Assembly (NCBI GenBank): GCA_046339595.1
Contig: JBKDUF010000046.1
Span: 1 to 64,000, forward strand
Length of the DNA stretch: 64,000 nucleotides
Direction: 5' to 3'
DNA from: Ga0077527 sp021300125
Lineage (GTDB): Bacteria > Pseudomonadota > Gammaproteobacteria > Burkholderiales > SG8-41
Shown here: piece after piece, positions 50,829 to 59,281 of the stretch
Layout of the letters: every line of letters begins with the position of its first letter
How positions within the stretch are numbered: the first letter of the stretch is position 1
The notes under the pieces: model-generated
The model's input: the letters and a program-made list of their open reading frames with translations, nothing else
Databases searched by the model: none
Told to the model about the DNA's origin: nothing
Translations under genes and position numbers: made by a program

Positions 50829-51653
50829 ATGATTTTGCTGCACAAACTGATCGCCGTGGTTGCCGCACTGTCCACACTGGGCGTCACCGCCAGTTGCCAA
50901 TCCACCACCTCTGGCGGGTCGGTCGGCGCCGACCGCAAGCAACTGCTGCTGGTCTCCTCCGACCAGCTCAACCAGATGGCGGCCAAGGCCTACCTGCAGC
51001 TGCGGCAGGAATCGGCCAAAAAAGGTGTCCTCAACACCGACGCCGCGCTGACCGCGCGCGTGCGGGCCATCGCCGCGCGCATCACGCCGCACACCCGGGT
51101 ATTCCGTGCCGACGCACCAGGCTGGAAATGGGAGGTCAACACCATTACCAGCGACCAGCTCAATGCCTTCTGCATGCCTGGCGGGAAGATCATGTTCTAC
51201 ACCGGCATCGTGCAGCGGCTGAAACTCACGGATGACGAGATTGCAGTGATCATGGGCCACGAGATCGCACACGCCCTGCGTGAGCACTCGCGCGAACAGG
51301 TCTCGCAGGCCGTGGCAGCCGAGGCCGCCATCGGCATTGGCGCCGCGCTGCTCGGGCTCGGCGACGGCACCGCCAACCTCACCGGCACCGCCTACCAGGC
51401 GCTAGTTGCTACACGCTTCAGCCGCGGCCACGAAACCGAAGCTGACCGCATCGGCCTCGAACTTGCCGCACGCAGCGGCTATGACCCCCGCGCCGGCATC
51501 ACGTTATGGAAAAAGATGCTGGGCGCAAACCAGGGTGGGCGGCCGCCGGAATTCCTCAGCACCCATCCTGCTGAAAACCGGCGTATCCAGGATCTCGAAG
51601 CCCTGATGCCCGCGGTGCTCCCGCTCTATGAGGCAGCCCGCGGCGGCCGCTGA
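50829..51653 (+). CDS. M48-family metallopeptidase lipoprotein (Oma1/LoiP-like)
   Basis: A 274-residue M48 peptidase. The signal sequence LIAVVAALSTLGVTASC has a Cys that could be lipidated. The zinc motif is HEIAH, and the third ligand is in RGHETEADRIGLELAARSGYDPR. FLSTHPAENRRIQDLE is the typical C-terminal segment. It is probably a periplasmic quality-control protease of outer-membrane proteins. ATG 50829 is preferred because the signal peptide starts there; an ATG at 50805 is also open. Confidence 0.9.
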   Translation: MILLHKLIAVVAALSTLGVTASCQSTTSGGSVGADRKQLLLVSSDQLNQMAAKAYLQLRQESAKKGVLNTDAALTARVRAIAARITPHTRVFRADAPGWKWEVNTITSDQLNAFCMPGGKIMFYTGIVQRLKLTDDEIAVIMGHEIAHALREHSREQVSQAVAAEAAIGIGAALLGLGDGTANLTGTAYQALVATRFSRGHETEADRIGLELAARSGYDPRAGITLWKKMLGANQGGRPPEFLSTHPAENRRIQDLEALMPAVLPLYEAARGGR

Positions 51654-51665
51654 CGAATAAACCCA

Positions 51666-52186
51666 CTGCGTAAGCGGCTGTTTCCTGTGGCCGCACTCGC
51701 ACTTGCAGTGTCACCCGGCATCGCCTCGGCACGGGTGCCGCCTGGCGCAGAAGAAGCAGCGCGCATGCTGGAACGCGACCCTTACGATGCGGTAACCATC
51801 GCCGCAGTGGCGAACGACGAAGACACCCTGCGCGCGCTGCTCGCCGAGGACGCCAGCGCGGAGCTGATCACCAGCCGCATGATGGCACTGCACTGATTGC
51901 AGCAGCCCACCTCGGCCACGCCCGCGTGTTGAAGCAGCTGATCGCTGCCGGCGCGCCGCTGGACCATGTCAACAACCTGCACTGGACCGCGCTGATCGAA
52001 TTCATCGTGCTGGGCAACGGCTCCCCTCGCCATACCTAAACCCTGCGCCTGCTGGTCAAGGCCGGGGCGAGCCACAAGCCCACCGACTGCAACGGCAATA
52101 CCCCGCTCAGGCCGGCAAAAGGGTGCCGTTAAAAGCCATGGTGGAAATCCTGTATAAAGCCGGCGCGAAAAAGAACCGCACGTGCC
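51666..52186 (+). pseudogene. Ankyrin-repeat protein pseudogene
   Basis: The reading frame starts with a decayed codon (CTG at 51666) and a signal peptide (LAVSPGIASA), then DPYDAVTIAAVANDEDTLRALLAEDAS. It shifts frame near 51877, after which DGTALIAAAHLGHARVLKQL and AAGAPLDHVNNLHWTALIE are clear ankyrin repeats. A TAA at 52037-52039 interrupts the next repeat (TLRLLVKAGASHKP), and a second frame change occurs near 52125 before AMVEILYKAGAKKN. At least two frameshifts and one stop mean it is no longer functional. Similar exported ankyrin proteins often adjoin catalase or peptidase genes. Confidence 0.8.
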
Positions 52187-53806
52187 TTATTTTTCCGGCA
52201 GCGCCTGCCGCTCGGCCTCAAGCTTGGTCCTGAGCAGCCAATCGCGGTAGTCGTCCATGTCACCGTCATAGGGCTGCAGCCGTCCGTCGGCAACGATCAG
52301 GAACTGGTCGGTGGTGGCGCGCAGCAGGTGACGGTCGTGCGACACCAGCACCAGCGTGCCCTCGAACTGCGCCAGCGCCACGGTCAGCGCCTCACGGGTT
52401 TCCAGGTCGAGGTGGTTGGTCGGCTCGTCCAGCAGCAGCAGGTTGGGTCGCTGCCAGACAATCATCGCCAGCGCGAGGCGTGCCTTCTCGCCACCGGAGA
52501 AATGGGTGATCGGATTGAGCGCCATTTCACCGGGGAAATTGAATCCGCCGAGAAAGCCGCGCAGCTCCTGCTCACGCACCCGCGGTGCAACCTTCGCCAG
52601 GTTCCACAGCGGTGATTCGTCGTCGCGCAGCATTTCCACCTGGTGCTGGGCAAAGTAGCCGATCGCCAGGCCCTTGTTGAAATTGGCGCTGCCCGACAGC
52701 GGCGCCAGTTCACCGGCGATGGTCTTGATCAGTGTGGACTTGCCGGCGCCGTTGATGCCGAGCAGGCCGTAACGCTGGCCGCTCTGCAGCGAAAAATTGA
52801 TACCGTCGAGCACCCGCTTTTCGCGGCCGTCCTCGAGCCGGTAACCGGCCACCACATCCTCCATCACCAGCAGCGGATCGGGTGCACGCAGCGGTTCCCG
52901 GAACTCGAACTGGAACGGCGCGGAGACATGCAACGGCGCCAGGTCCTCCATCCTGGCCAGCATTTTCATGCGGCTCTGGGCCTGGCGCGCCTTGCTCGCC
53001 TGCGCCTTGAAGCGGTTGATGAAGGATTCGAGGTGGGCGCGCTCTCGCTGCTGCTTCTCGATCATGCCCGCGGCCAGCACCACCGCGGCGGCGCGCTGGC
53101 GCTCGAAGTCGGAGTAATGCCCGGCGTAACGCTTCAGTTTCTGGTTGTCGATATGGACGATCACGTTGACCACGCCGTCGAGAAAATCACGGTCGTGCGA
53201 GACGATCACCAGCGTGCCGCGGTATTTCTTGAGCCACTCCTCGACCCACAGGATCGCGTCGAGGTCGAGGTGGTTGGTCGGCTCGTCCAGCAGCAGCAGG
53301 TCCGAGGGGCACATCAGCGCCTGCGCGAGATTGAGCCGCATCCGCCAGCCCCCGGAAAAACTCGCCACCGGCTGCCCCATCTGGTCGTGGCTGAAGCCGA
53401 GGCCGTAGAGCAGGCGCTCGGCGCGCGAATGCGCGGTCCAGGCGTCGGCATCGGCAAGATCGGCATAGACCGTGCCGATGCGTTCGCCATCGCCTTCGGC
53501 TTCAGCCGCAGCCAGTTCGTCCTCGAGACGGCGCAGCGTGGTGTCTCCATCAATGGCGTAATCGATGGCCGCGCGCTCCAGCGCCGGTGTTTCCTGCGCG
53601 ACATGGGCGACACGCCAGCGCTGGGGGAAATCAACCTCCCCCTGGTCGGCGTGCAGTTCGCCGCGCAGCAGCGCAAACAGGCTGGACTTGCCGGTGCCGT
53701 TGGCACCGATCAGCCCGATCTTGTCCCCGGGGTTGAGCGAGAGGTCGGCATCTTCGAGCAACACCTTGGCGCCGCGGCGCAGCGTAATCTGGCTGAAACG
53801 GATCAT
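52187..53806 (-). CDS. ABC-F family ATPase
   Basis: A 539-residue soluble protein with two ABC domains. Walker A motifs are GANGTGKSS (near 33) and GINGAGKST (near 343). Signatures are FSGGWRMRL and FSGGEKARLAL, and each domain ends with LLLLDEPTNHLD. Between them is the charged P-site tRNA-interaction linker (KQQRERAHLESFINRFKAQA). This is the YheS-like branch, and ABC-F proteins act on ribosomes during translation. It is shorter than E. coli YheS because the C-terminal extension is absent. It is not linked to its neighbours by operon spacing. Confidence 0.93.
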   Translation of the reverse strand: MIRFSQITLRRGAKVLLEDADLSLNPGDKIGLIGANGTGKSSLFALLRGELHADQGEVDFPQRWRVAHVAQETPALERAAIDYAIDGDTTLRRLEDELAAAEAEGDGERIGTVYADLADADAWTAHSRAERLLYGLGFSHDQMGQPVASFSGGWRMRLNLAQALMCPSDLLLLDEPTNHLDLDAILWVEEWLKKYRGTLVIVSHDRDFLDGVVNVIVHIDNQKLKRYAGHYSDFERQRAAAVVLAAGMIEKQQRERAHLESFINRFKAQASKARQAQSRMKMLARMEDLAPLHVSAPFQFEFREPLRAPDPLLVMEDVVAGYRLEDGREKRVLDGINFSLQSGQRYGLLGINGAGKSTLIKTIAGELAPLSGSANFNKGLAIGYFAQHQVEMLRDDESPLWNLAKVAPRVREQELRGFLGGFNFPGEMALNPITHFSGGEKARLALAMIVWQRPNLLLLDEPTNHLDLETREALTVALAQFEGTLVLVSHDRHLLRATTDQFLIVADGRLQPYDGDMDDYRDWLLRTKLEAERQALPEK

Positions 53807-53903
53807 CGGAATGCGGCAGAGCGCCGCGCAAAGAGGCGCATTCTACGCAGATTGACTGCCTCCCGCCCGCATTCCCCGCGCTGGGACCGAACCGCGCCGG
53901 TGC

Positions 53904-54713
53904 TCAGCGGCCGCTGCTCTCCGGCCAGGCGCTGGCGTCAATGGCCTCGCGATAGGCATGCCAGGTGGCATGGCCGAGCAGCGGTACCGTCAGCGCCAGG
54001 CCGAGCAGCGCGGTGGCGAAGCCGATGCCGGTCAGGAACACGATCAGCAGCGCCCACAGCGCCATCGCACGCTTGTTGCGCAGCACCGCATTGACGCTGG
54101 TGACGATGGCAGTGACCGCATCAACCTCGCGGTCACAGATCATCGGCAGCGAGAACGCACTGAACATGAAGGTCAGCAGCGCGAAGATCGAGCCCACCGC
54201 CGAGCCAATGGCCAGAAACACCGCAAGCTGGTTGAGATCAGTACCGCCATCCGCCGGGAAGAACACATGCACCATTGAGCCTGCTCGCGCCCATACCAGA
54301 AACAGGACCAGCAGCGCCAGCGCGAACACCATCGCGTTGCCGAGGGCACGGCGCTGCTCTGCGAAGCAGCGCGACAGGCGGGCCCGCTCTCCGGCCTCAA
54401 GCTGGCGGCTGATGGAATACAGGCCCAGCGCCAGCAACGGCGCGACAAACACGAAACCCGACATCAGCACCAGCACCGCCCAGTAGCTGCCCAGGCGCAG
54501 GCCGATGCCAGTCACCCCCCAGGACAGCACCACGATCGCCAGGCCGCAGGCCAGGCTCTGCCGCGGCGCGCGTTTGAGGTCGGACCAGCCCTGGCGCAGC
54601 CAGCCCAGCGCGGCGAGTGGCGGCAAAGCCCGACAGGGCGCGACAAACGGCAGTTCGCCCGCAGGCTGTGCGTCCTGACCAACGGGATCAGGGAACAAGT
54701 CTGGCTTTTCCAT
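53904..54713 (-). CDS. DUF2189 domain-containing membrane protein
   Basis: A 269-residue inner-membrane protein. A soluble N-terminus (LGWLRQGWSDLKRAPRQSL) precedes about six hydrophobic segments, ending LLGHATWHAYREAID, the typical DUF2189 end. The family is widespread in proteobacteria and of unknown function, sometimes annotated as a putative cytochrome c oxidase subunit I-related membrane protein. It is a single gene with about 97 bases to the ABC-F gene. Confidence 0.88.
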   Translation of the reverse strand: MEKPDLFPDPVGQDAQPAGELPFVAPCRALPPLAALGWLRQGWSDLKRAPRQSLACGLAIVVLSWGVTGIGLRLGSYWAVLVLMSGFVFVAPLLALGLYSISRQLEAGERARLSRCFAEQRRALGNAMVFALALLVLFLVWARAGSMVHVFFPADGGTDLNQLAVFLAIGSAVGSIFALLTFMFSAFSLPMICDREVDAVTAIVTSVNAVLRNKRAMALWALLIVFLTGIGFATALLGLALTVPLLGHATWHAYREAIDASAWPESSGR

Positions 54714-54910
54714 GGCGCGTCAGACCGCAACCGCACACATATGCAGCGGTGCGATGCCCTGAAAATGATTCCGGACAAACCGCACGCCGGAGGAGAGGGA
54801 AGACACTGACCAGCGCGGATGCTGCGACTGCAAATGGCATGGCTTCCTCCCTGAGAAGCACTGCTCACAGCGGGCCGACGGACCAAAGCCCGCCGGCCGG
54901 GTGTAAAAAT

Positions 54911-55444
54911 CTACTGATGGCCTTTCAACAACAGGTCCACCACCTGGGGCGCGATCTCCGCCGCGCGCTGGTCCATCTGTTCCGGCGTCAGGTTGGCGAT
55001 CGGGTGCGGCATGACCAGGAACTTCAGGTCCGGCACGCCCCAGGTCTTCGCCATCGCCTTGCCCGTCACCGTGAACACGTGGGTGACGATGGACGCCGAA
55101 GGAATCCCCTGCTGCTCAAATACGATGCTGTCGAGCACACTGCCCGAGCTGCATGACCCTCAATCGCCGACGCCTGCAACGATGATGTCGCAGTTCTGCT
55201 TGTACTCGGCAATCATCTCCGGGCCGGGGGCCGAACCGGCGCTTTTCTTTTTGCGGATCACATGCGACTTCGCACCGTGTTCCTTCTCGAGGATCGCTGC
55301 GATGCGCATCAGCAGCTGGTCGGAGTTGTGCTTGGTGTTGTCGACCAGACCGATGCGCAGGCCCTGGAGCGACTTCGGCCGCGGCACGAAGTTGATCTTG
55401 CGACTGCTGGTTTCGGTGGTGGGATCGTAGATCTGGATGCTCAT
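54911..55444 (-). CDS. UGSC-motif selenoprotein, in-frame TGA read as selenocysteine
   Basis: A 177-residue protein if the TGA at 55162-55160 is decoded as selenocysteine (Sec95). The N-terminal half ends CDIIVAGVGD, the TGA follows, and the same frame continues GSCSSGSVLDSIVFEQQG and on to MPHPIANLTPEQMDQRAAEI without interruption, ending in TGA at 54913-54911. The Sec-Gly-Ser-Cys string is the name-giving motif of the UGSC (seleno)protein family and has CxxC-like redox spacing. A stem-loop with SECIS geometry lies 19 bases after the TGA. AGGAG lies six bases before ATG 55444. It follows a conserved 345-residue gene by 54 bases. A standard annotation would report two truncated pieces. Confidence 0.88.
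55131..55147 (-). promoter_or_regulatory. Putative bacterial SECIS element of the UGSC gene
   Basis: In the mRNA, UCGGGCA-GUG-UGCUCGA forms a seven-pair stem (one G-U) with a three-base loop starting with G. The loop begins 19 bases after the UGA, inside the usual 16-37 range for bacterial SECIS elements, which require a G among the first two loop bases. Confidence 0.75.
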
Positions 55445-55498
55445 GGCGATCTCCTAAATAAAAATCAATTAAAACAATGGGTTGAATACACCCACATT

Positions 55499-56536
55499 TC
55501 AAGGACACCGGATTTCCCGGGTAACACTCTGCGAACCGTTCTTGCCGCCCCAGCCGGGGATGTAACAGGACTGCACGCCGGCCTTGCCGCCGGCGGCGAT
55601 GACCAGCAAATCCTGCGGCGTGTGCACCAGCGGCTGCATCGTGGCTTCGGATTCGGCGGTGACCGGGCCGGGGCGTATGTTGGCGCGCTGCATCTCGGCC
55701 TGCGACAACTGGCTGTGCTCGAACACATAACGCTGCACATCCTCGCGCGACCAGCCCGCCTTCTGCATGATCAGCTGGTGCTCGCCGGCGAACACCATCG
55801 CGTACTGCGGCTGGCGGTTGGTGCCGGCCGAGAAGCGCATCTGCGCACAGGCCGTGGTCAGCACGCCTTCGGGCGTCGCACTGAGGCCGTTCGAATACTG
55901 ATGCACGCCAAGGGCTGCGAAAATCGTCACCGCGTTATGCTCCGGCTTGAAGCCGCGCGTGGTGTGGAAAGGCGGCCACGGGCTGTCCACCTCGTTCTCG
56001 GCGATGCAGAAGGTGTATTTGCCGGGGTGGCCGAGGCTGGAGCGGTCGAGCACCCCGGGCGTGGTGCCGATCACGTTCTGCATCACGAGGCGGATGGCGC
56101 GGCCGATGGTGGCATTGGCGCGCCAGCCCTGGCCGAACACGTTATCGCCGCTGTTGATGTTGAGCTGTTTCGCGATCGGGCCGTTGACCAGCATGAACAC
56201 CGCCGAGCCGCCGGTGCTGGTTGCCGGGCCGTGGTAGCCGTAGAGCGGATCGGCCAGCGCCTCGACGGTGGCGGTGATCACGGGCATGAACTCCGGCTTG
56301 CAGCCAGCCATCACCGCGTTGATCGCGACCTTCTCGGCGGTCACCGAGACCTGGCGGTTTTCGATGAACGAAAGTTGTTTACCCGGTTCGAGGCCGCCGG
56401 CTTCAAGCATCGCGGCGATCCGCGACGCGGTCGGCGGAATCACCGGCAGGCCGTCGGTCCAGCCATTCGCATAGCAGAGCTCGATGGCGCTGCCTTCGTC
56501 GTCGGCCGTCAGCCGGCGGGACTTCAGTTCGATCAT
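55499..56536 (-). CDS. Conserved protein of unknown function, upstream of the UGSC selenoprotein gene
   Basis: A 345-residue protein that I do not recognise. Visible segments include GWTDGLPVIPPTASRIAAML, FIENRQVSVTAEKVAINAVM, GYHGPATSTGGSAVFMLVNG, HPGKYTFCIAENE and QDLLVIAAGGKAGVQSCYIPG. It has no signal peptide or membrane segment and contains several Cys (in ELCYANG, MAGCKP, TFCIAE, TTACAQ, QSCYIP). ATG 56536 has GGAGGAG upstream. The close co-directional spacing to the selenoprotein suggests a functional pair, perhaps a redox enzyme and its selenoprotein partner; that is inference from context only. Confidence 0.75.
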   Translation of the reverse strand: MIELKSRRLTADDEGSAIELCYANGWTDGLPVIPPTASRIAAMLEAGGLEPGKQLSFIENRQVSVTAEKVAINAVMAGCKPEFMPVITATVEALADPLYGYHGPATSTGGSAVFMLVNGPIAKQLNINSGDNVFGQGWRANATIGRAIRLVMQNVIGTTPGVLDRSSLGHPGKYTFCIAENEVDSPWPPFHTTRGFKPEHNAVTIFAALGVHQYSNGLSATPEGVLTTACAQMRFSAGTNRQPQYAMVFAGEHQLIMQKAGWSREDVQRYVFEHSQLSQAEMQRANIRPGPVTAESEATMQPLVHTPQDLLVIAAGGKAGVQSCYIPGWGGKNGSQSVTREIRCP

Positions 56537-56679
56537 GCCGCTCCTCCGCTGCGCTTGCTCCGGACGGGCAAGTCTGCAGATCAGTCTACCGCAGTTCACC
56601 GGGAACGCCTGGCGCCGCATCCACATCATGGGCCGGGGACTCTGCTAAGGTGGCAACCTCGTCACCATCCATGCCTGCC

Positions 56680-57009
56680 ATGACCGAACTCGTCCTGCTC
56701 GCCACCGTTGTTGCCCTCGCCTGGCTGTGGTGGGACAGCATGCAGGCGCGCGAAGCCGCGGTCACGGCGGCGCGCGCCGCCTGCGAAGCGGAGGGTCTGC
56801 AGTTCCTTGACGACACGGTCGGCATCGCCTCGCTGCGCCCGGCGCGCAACGCCGGGGGCCGTCTGCTTCTGCAGCGTGCCTACGATTTCGAGTTCAGCGA
56901 CACCGGCGACAACCGCATCCGCGGCAGCGTGGTCACGTTAGGCCGGCGGGTGATCCTGCTGCGCGTACTGCCGCCGCAGCCGGTGGCAACCGTCACCCGC
57001 ATCCGCTGA
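56680..57009 (+). CDS. DUF3301 domain-containing protein
   Basis: A 109-residue protein with an N-terminal membrane anchor (LVLLATVVALAWLWWDSM), then AARAACEAEGLQFLDDTVGI and YDFEFSDTGDNRIRG, the conserved DUF3301 core. The ATG at 56680 is preferred; one three codons upstream (56671) is also open. The family is short, membrane-anchored and of unknown function. It converges on the 3-hydroxybutyrate dehydrogenase gene with a ten-base gap. Confidence 0.88.
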   Translation: MTELVLLATVVALAWLWWDSMQAREAAVTAARAACEAEGLQFLDDTVGIASLRPARNAGGRLLLQRAYDFEFSDTGDNRIRGSVVTLGRRVILLRVLPPQPVATVTRIR

Positions 57010-57018
57010 TCACGCCGG

Positions 57019-57801
57019 CTATTGCGCGGTCCAGCCGCCGTCGATGGCCTGCAGGCTGCCGGTGATGGAGGCGGCTTCGTCACCGGCCAGAAAAACAGCC
57101 AGCGCCGCCACCTGCTCCACGGTGACAAACTGCTTCGTCGGCTGTGCCGCGAGCAGTACGTCGCGCACCACCGCCTCCTCGCTGATGCCGCGTGCCCTTG
57201 CGGTGTCCGGAATCTGTTTCTGCACCAGCGGCGTCAATACATAACCCGGGCAGATCGCATTGCAGGTGATGCCGAAGGCGGCAGTTTCCAGCGCCACCGT
57301 TTTGGTCAGTCCCGCGACACCGTGCTTGGCCGCGACATAGGCCGACTTGAACGGGGAAGCCACCAGCGCATGCGCCGAGGCCATGTTGATGATGCGCCCC
57401 CAGCCGCGGCGCTTCATGCCGGGCACGGCATGGCGGATGGTGTGGAACAGCGCCACCAGGTTGAGTTCGATGATGTCGCACCATTTGTCCGGCGGAAAAT
57501 CCTCGACCGGCGACACGAACTGGATGCCGGCATTGTTGACCAGGATATCCACTGCACCGAAGCAGGCTTCTGCCTGTGCCATCAGATCGGCAATCTCGTC
57601 CGGCCTGCGCAGGTCGGCGCCGTGGTATTCGGCGCGAACGCCATGCTCGGCGGCGATGCGCCGGCGCAGGGCCTCGACCTGCGCCGTCTCGCCAAAGCCG
57701 TTGAGCATGACATTGACGCCCCTTCCGGCGAACGCCTCGGCGATGCCGAGGCCGATGCCGCTGGTGGAACCGGTGATTACCGCGTTTCTGTCCTTGAGCA
57801 T
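57019..57801 (-). CDS. bdhA: 3-hydroxybutyrate dehydrogenase
   Basis: A 260-residue SDR. TGSTSGIG (residues 9-16), NNAG near 89, the catalytic Ser in MASAHALVASPFKSAYVAAKHG with YxxxK, and the ICPGYVLTPLVQKQIP substrate lid are all typical of NAD-dependent D-3-hydroxybutyrate dehydrogenase, which interconverts 3-hydroxybutyrate and acetoacetate in polyhydroxybutyrate turnover. GGAGG lies upstream of ATG 57801. A strong terminator separates it from the preceding selenoperoxiredoxin gene. Confidence 0.92.
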   Translation of the reverse strand: MLKDRNAVITGSTSGIGLGIAEAFAGRGVNVMLNGFGETAQVEALRRRIAAEHGVRAEYHGADLRRPDEIADLMAQAEACFGAVDILVNNAGIQFVSPVEDFPPDKWCDIIELNLVALFHTIRHAVPGMKRRGWGRIINMASAHALVASPFKSAYVAAKHGVAGLTKTVALETAAFGITCNAICPGYVLTPLVQKQIPDTARARGISEEAVVRDVLLAAQPTKQFVTVEQVAALAVFLAGDEAASITGSLQAIDGGWTAQ

Positions 57802-57846
57802 GACCACCTCCGTTGCTGGCACATCATGCACCCGAATGCCGCCATG

Positions 57847-57877
57847 AAAAAGGCCGGCGGTGGCAGCCGCCGGCCTT
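57847..57877 (-). terminator. Rho-independent terminator of the peroxiredoxin gene
   Basis: On the minus strand, AAGGCCGGCGG-CTGCCA-CCGCCGGCCTT, an 11-base perfect stem followed by TTTC, 20 bases after the peroxiredoxin stop. The plus strand lacks a T-run on the other side, so it acts leftward. Confidence 0.88.
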
Positions 57878-57896
57878 GCCGCCCCGATGCGCCGGG

Positions 57897-58358
57897 TCAG
57901 AGCTTGCGGATTTCCGCCAGCAGCTCATCACTGGCAGGGATCGTGCCCTGCGGGTAGACCTTGGCGTAGCGGATGACGCCCCCCGCATCGATGACGTAGG
58001 CGGCGCGCTTGTCGATACCGCGTTCCTCGTTGAAGATGCCAAAGGCCCTGCCCACCGCGCCATGCGGCCAGAAATCCGACAGCAGCGGGAACGGCACCCC
58101 GCCGAGGACATCGGCCCAGCCCTTCAGGCTCGGCGTCGGGTCTATGCTCAACTGCAGGATCTCGGTGTTGAGCGCCTTGAATTTGTCGTAGTTCTCACGG
58201 AACCCACGGACTTGATTGGTTCACCCGCCGGTAAATGCAAAAGGCATGAACGCGACCACGACCGGCCGGCCGCGGAACGCGGACAGCGTGACCTTCTGGT
58301 CGGAATTGTGCGCGGCCAGCGAAAAATCGGGCGCGGCGCTGCCAGCTTGAATTTCCAT
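57897..58358 (-). CDS. Selenocysteine-containing peroxiredoxin (AhpC/TSA family)
   Basis: A 153-residue thioredoxin-fold peroxidase when the TGA at 58223-58221 is read as Sec46. The frame reads PFAFTGG-Sec-TNQVRGFRENY, which is the peroxiredoxin motif PxxxTxxC with Sec at the peroxidatic position. The rest of the domain is intact: APDFSL, LQLSIDPTPSLKGWADVL, FPLLSDFWPHGAVGRAFGI and DKRAAYVID with its conserved Arg. There is no Cys anywhere, so this is a one-Sec enzyme of the BCP/AhpE-like group reducing peroxides. A stem-loop with SECIS geometry follows the TGA, and a GGGAGA site precedes ATG 58358. Confidence 0.9.
58191..58203 (-). promoter_or_regulatory. Putative bacterial SECIS element of the peroxiredoxin gene
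   Basis: In the mRNA, GUUC-CGUGA-GAAC forms a four-pair stem with a five-base loop that has G in position two. The loop begins about 21 bases after the UGA, within the known range. The stem is at the minimum length, so it is weaker than that of the UGSC gene. Confidence 0.6.
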
Positions 58359-58438
58359 GCAAGTTCTCCCGGGATTGAGTGGGTGCTGCGGACTGCCTGC
58401 GCAGAATACCGGCACGGCGGCGCCGAGGCAACGCGGAT

Positions 58439-59281
58439 TCAGCGGCGGCGCTCGTGGCGGATCATGTAGAGGCTGCTCGCCACCACCACCGTAGCCCCCG
58501 CCCACAGCCAGACGTCGGGTACCTCGCCCCAGATCAGGAAGCCGAACAGCGCCGCCCACAGCAGCGCGGTGTAGCGGATCGGCGCCAGCAGCGAGGCTTC
58601 CCCGCTGCGCAGCGCCTCGATCATGCAGAAATGCGCGGTACCGTTGAACACCCCTGCGGCGACGATCCACATCGCGGCCTGGGCATCCACCGGCTTCCAG
58701 CCCAGCGGCAGCGTGGTAAAGCCGCCGGCCATCAGGATGATGTTCGACCAGAACAGGATGGACATCGAGCTTTCGCTGCGTGACATGCGCCGGGTCAGCA
58801 CGTCGCGCAGCGCGTTGACCGCAGCGGCGGCCAGCGGAATCAGCAGCGCCCACTGGAAATCCATGCCACCCGGGCGCAGGATGATCAGCACCCCGGCAAA
58901 GCCGCCGAGCACGGCCACCCAGCGGTGGTGACCGATGCGCTCCTTGAGCATCGGCATCGACAGCAGCACCATGAACACCGGGCTCAGGAACAGCATGGTG
59001 ATCGCGGTGGCGAGCGGCAATTCGGCAAGGCTCCACACGATCAGGGCCGAACCGACGATGAACAGCAACCCGCGCGCGAGCTGGCCCTGTACATCGACCA
59101 TGCGCAGCTGCGACCAGTGGCTGAACAGCATCACATAGGGCAGCAGCACCATCAGAGTGGCTGTCTGGCGCAGGCCGATCACCTGGCCTACCGGATAGGT
59201 CTGCACCAGGTGCTTGGTGGCGGCATCGTTGGCGGTGATGAGCAGGATGCCCAGCACCATCAGCAGCAGGCTGCGCAGCAT
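58439..59281 (-). CDS. EamA/DMT-family transporter
   Basis: A 280-residue protein with ten predicted membrane segments in two EamA repeats: LPLATAITMLFLSPVFMVLLS ends the first half and RSGEASLLAPIRYTALLWAALFGFLIWGE the second. The DMT superfamily mostly exports metabolites such as amino acids. The start ATG overlaps the stop of the upstream MFS gene (TGATG), so the two transporters are coupled. Substrate unknown. Confidence 0.9.
   Translation of the reverse strand: MLRSLLLMVLGILLITANDAATKHLVQTYPVGQVIGLRQTATLMVLLPYVMLFSHWSQLRMVDVQGQLARGLLFIVGSALIVWSLAELPLATAITMLFLSPVFMVLLSMPMLKERIGHHRWVAVLGGFAGVLIILRPGGMDFQWALLIPLAAAAVNALRDVLTRRMSRSESSMSILFWSNIILMAGGFTTLPLGWKPVDAQAAMWIVAAGVFNGTAHFCMIEALRSGEASLLAPIRYTALLWAALFGFLIWGEVPDVWLWAGATVVVASSLYMIRHERRR

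Noticed and set aside
51880..51900. TGA in the ankyrin gene as a third selenocysteine codon
   Set aside because: The conserved ankyrin sequence resumes in a different frame before the TGA, and further stops and shifts follow, so it is a pseudogene.
54714..54910. Terminator downstream of the UGSC gene (GC-rich dyad near 54875-54900)
   Set aside because: The stem contains a wobble pair, an eight-base loop and no T-run, so it is not convincing.
55440..55502. TGA ending the 345-residue gene as a possible Sec codon
   Set aside because: Read-through gives only about nine residues before TAA, and no suitable stem-loop is seen.
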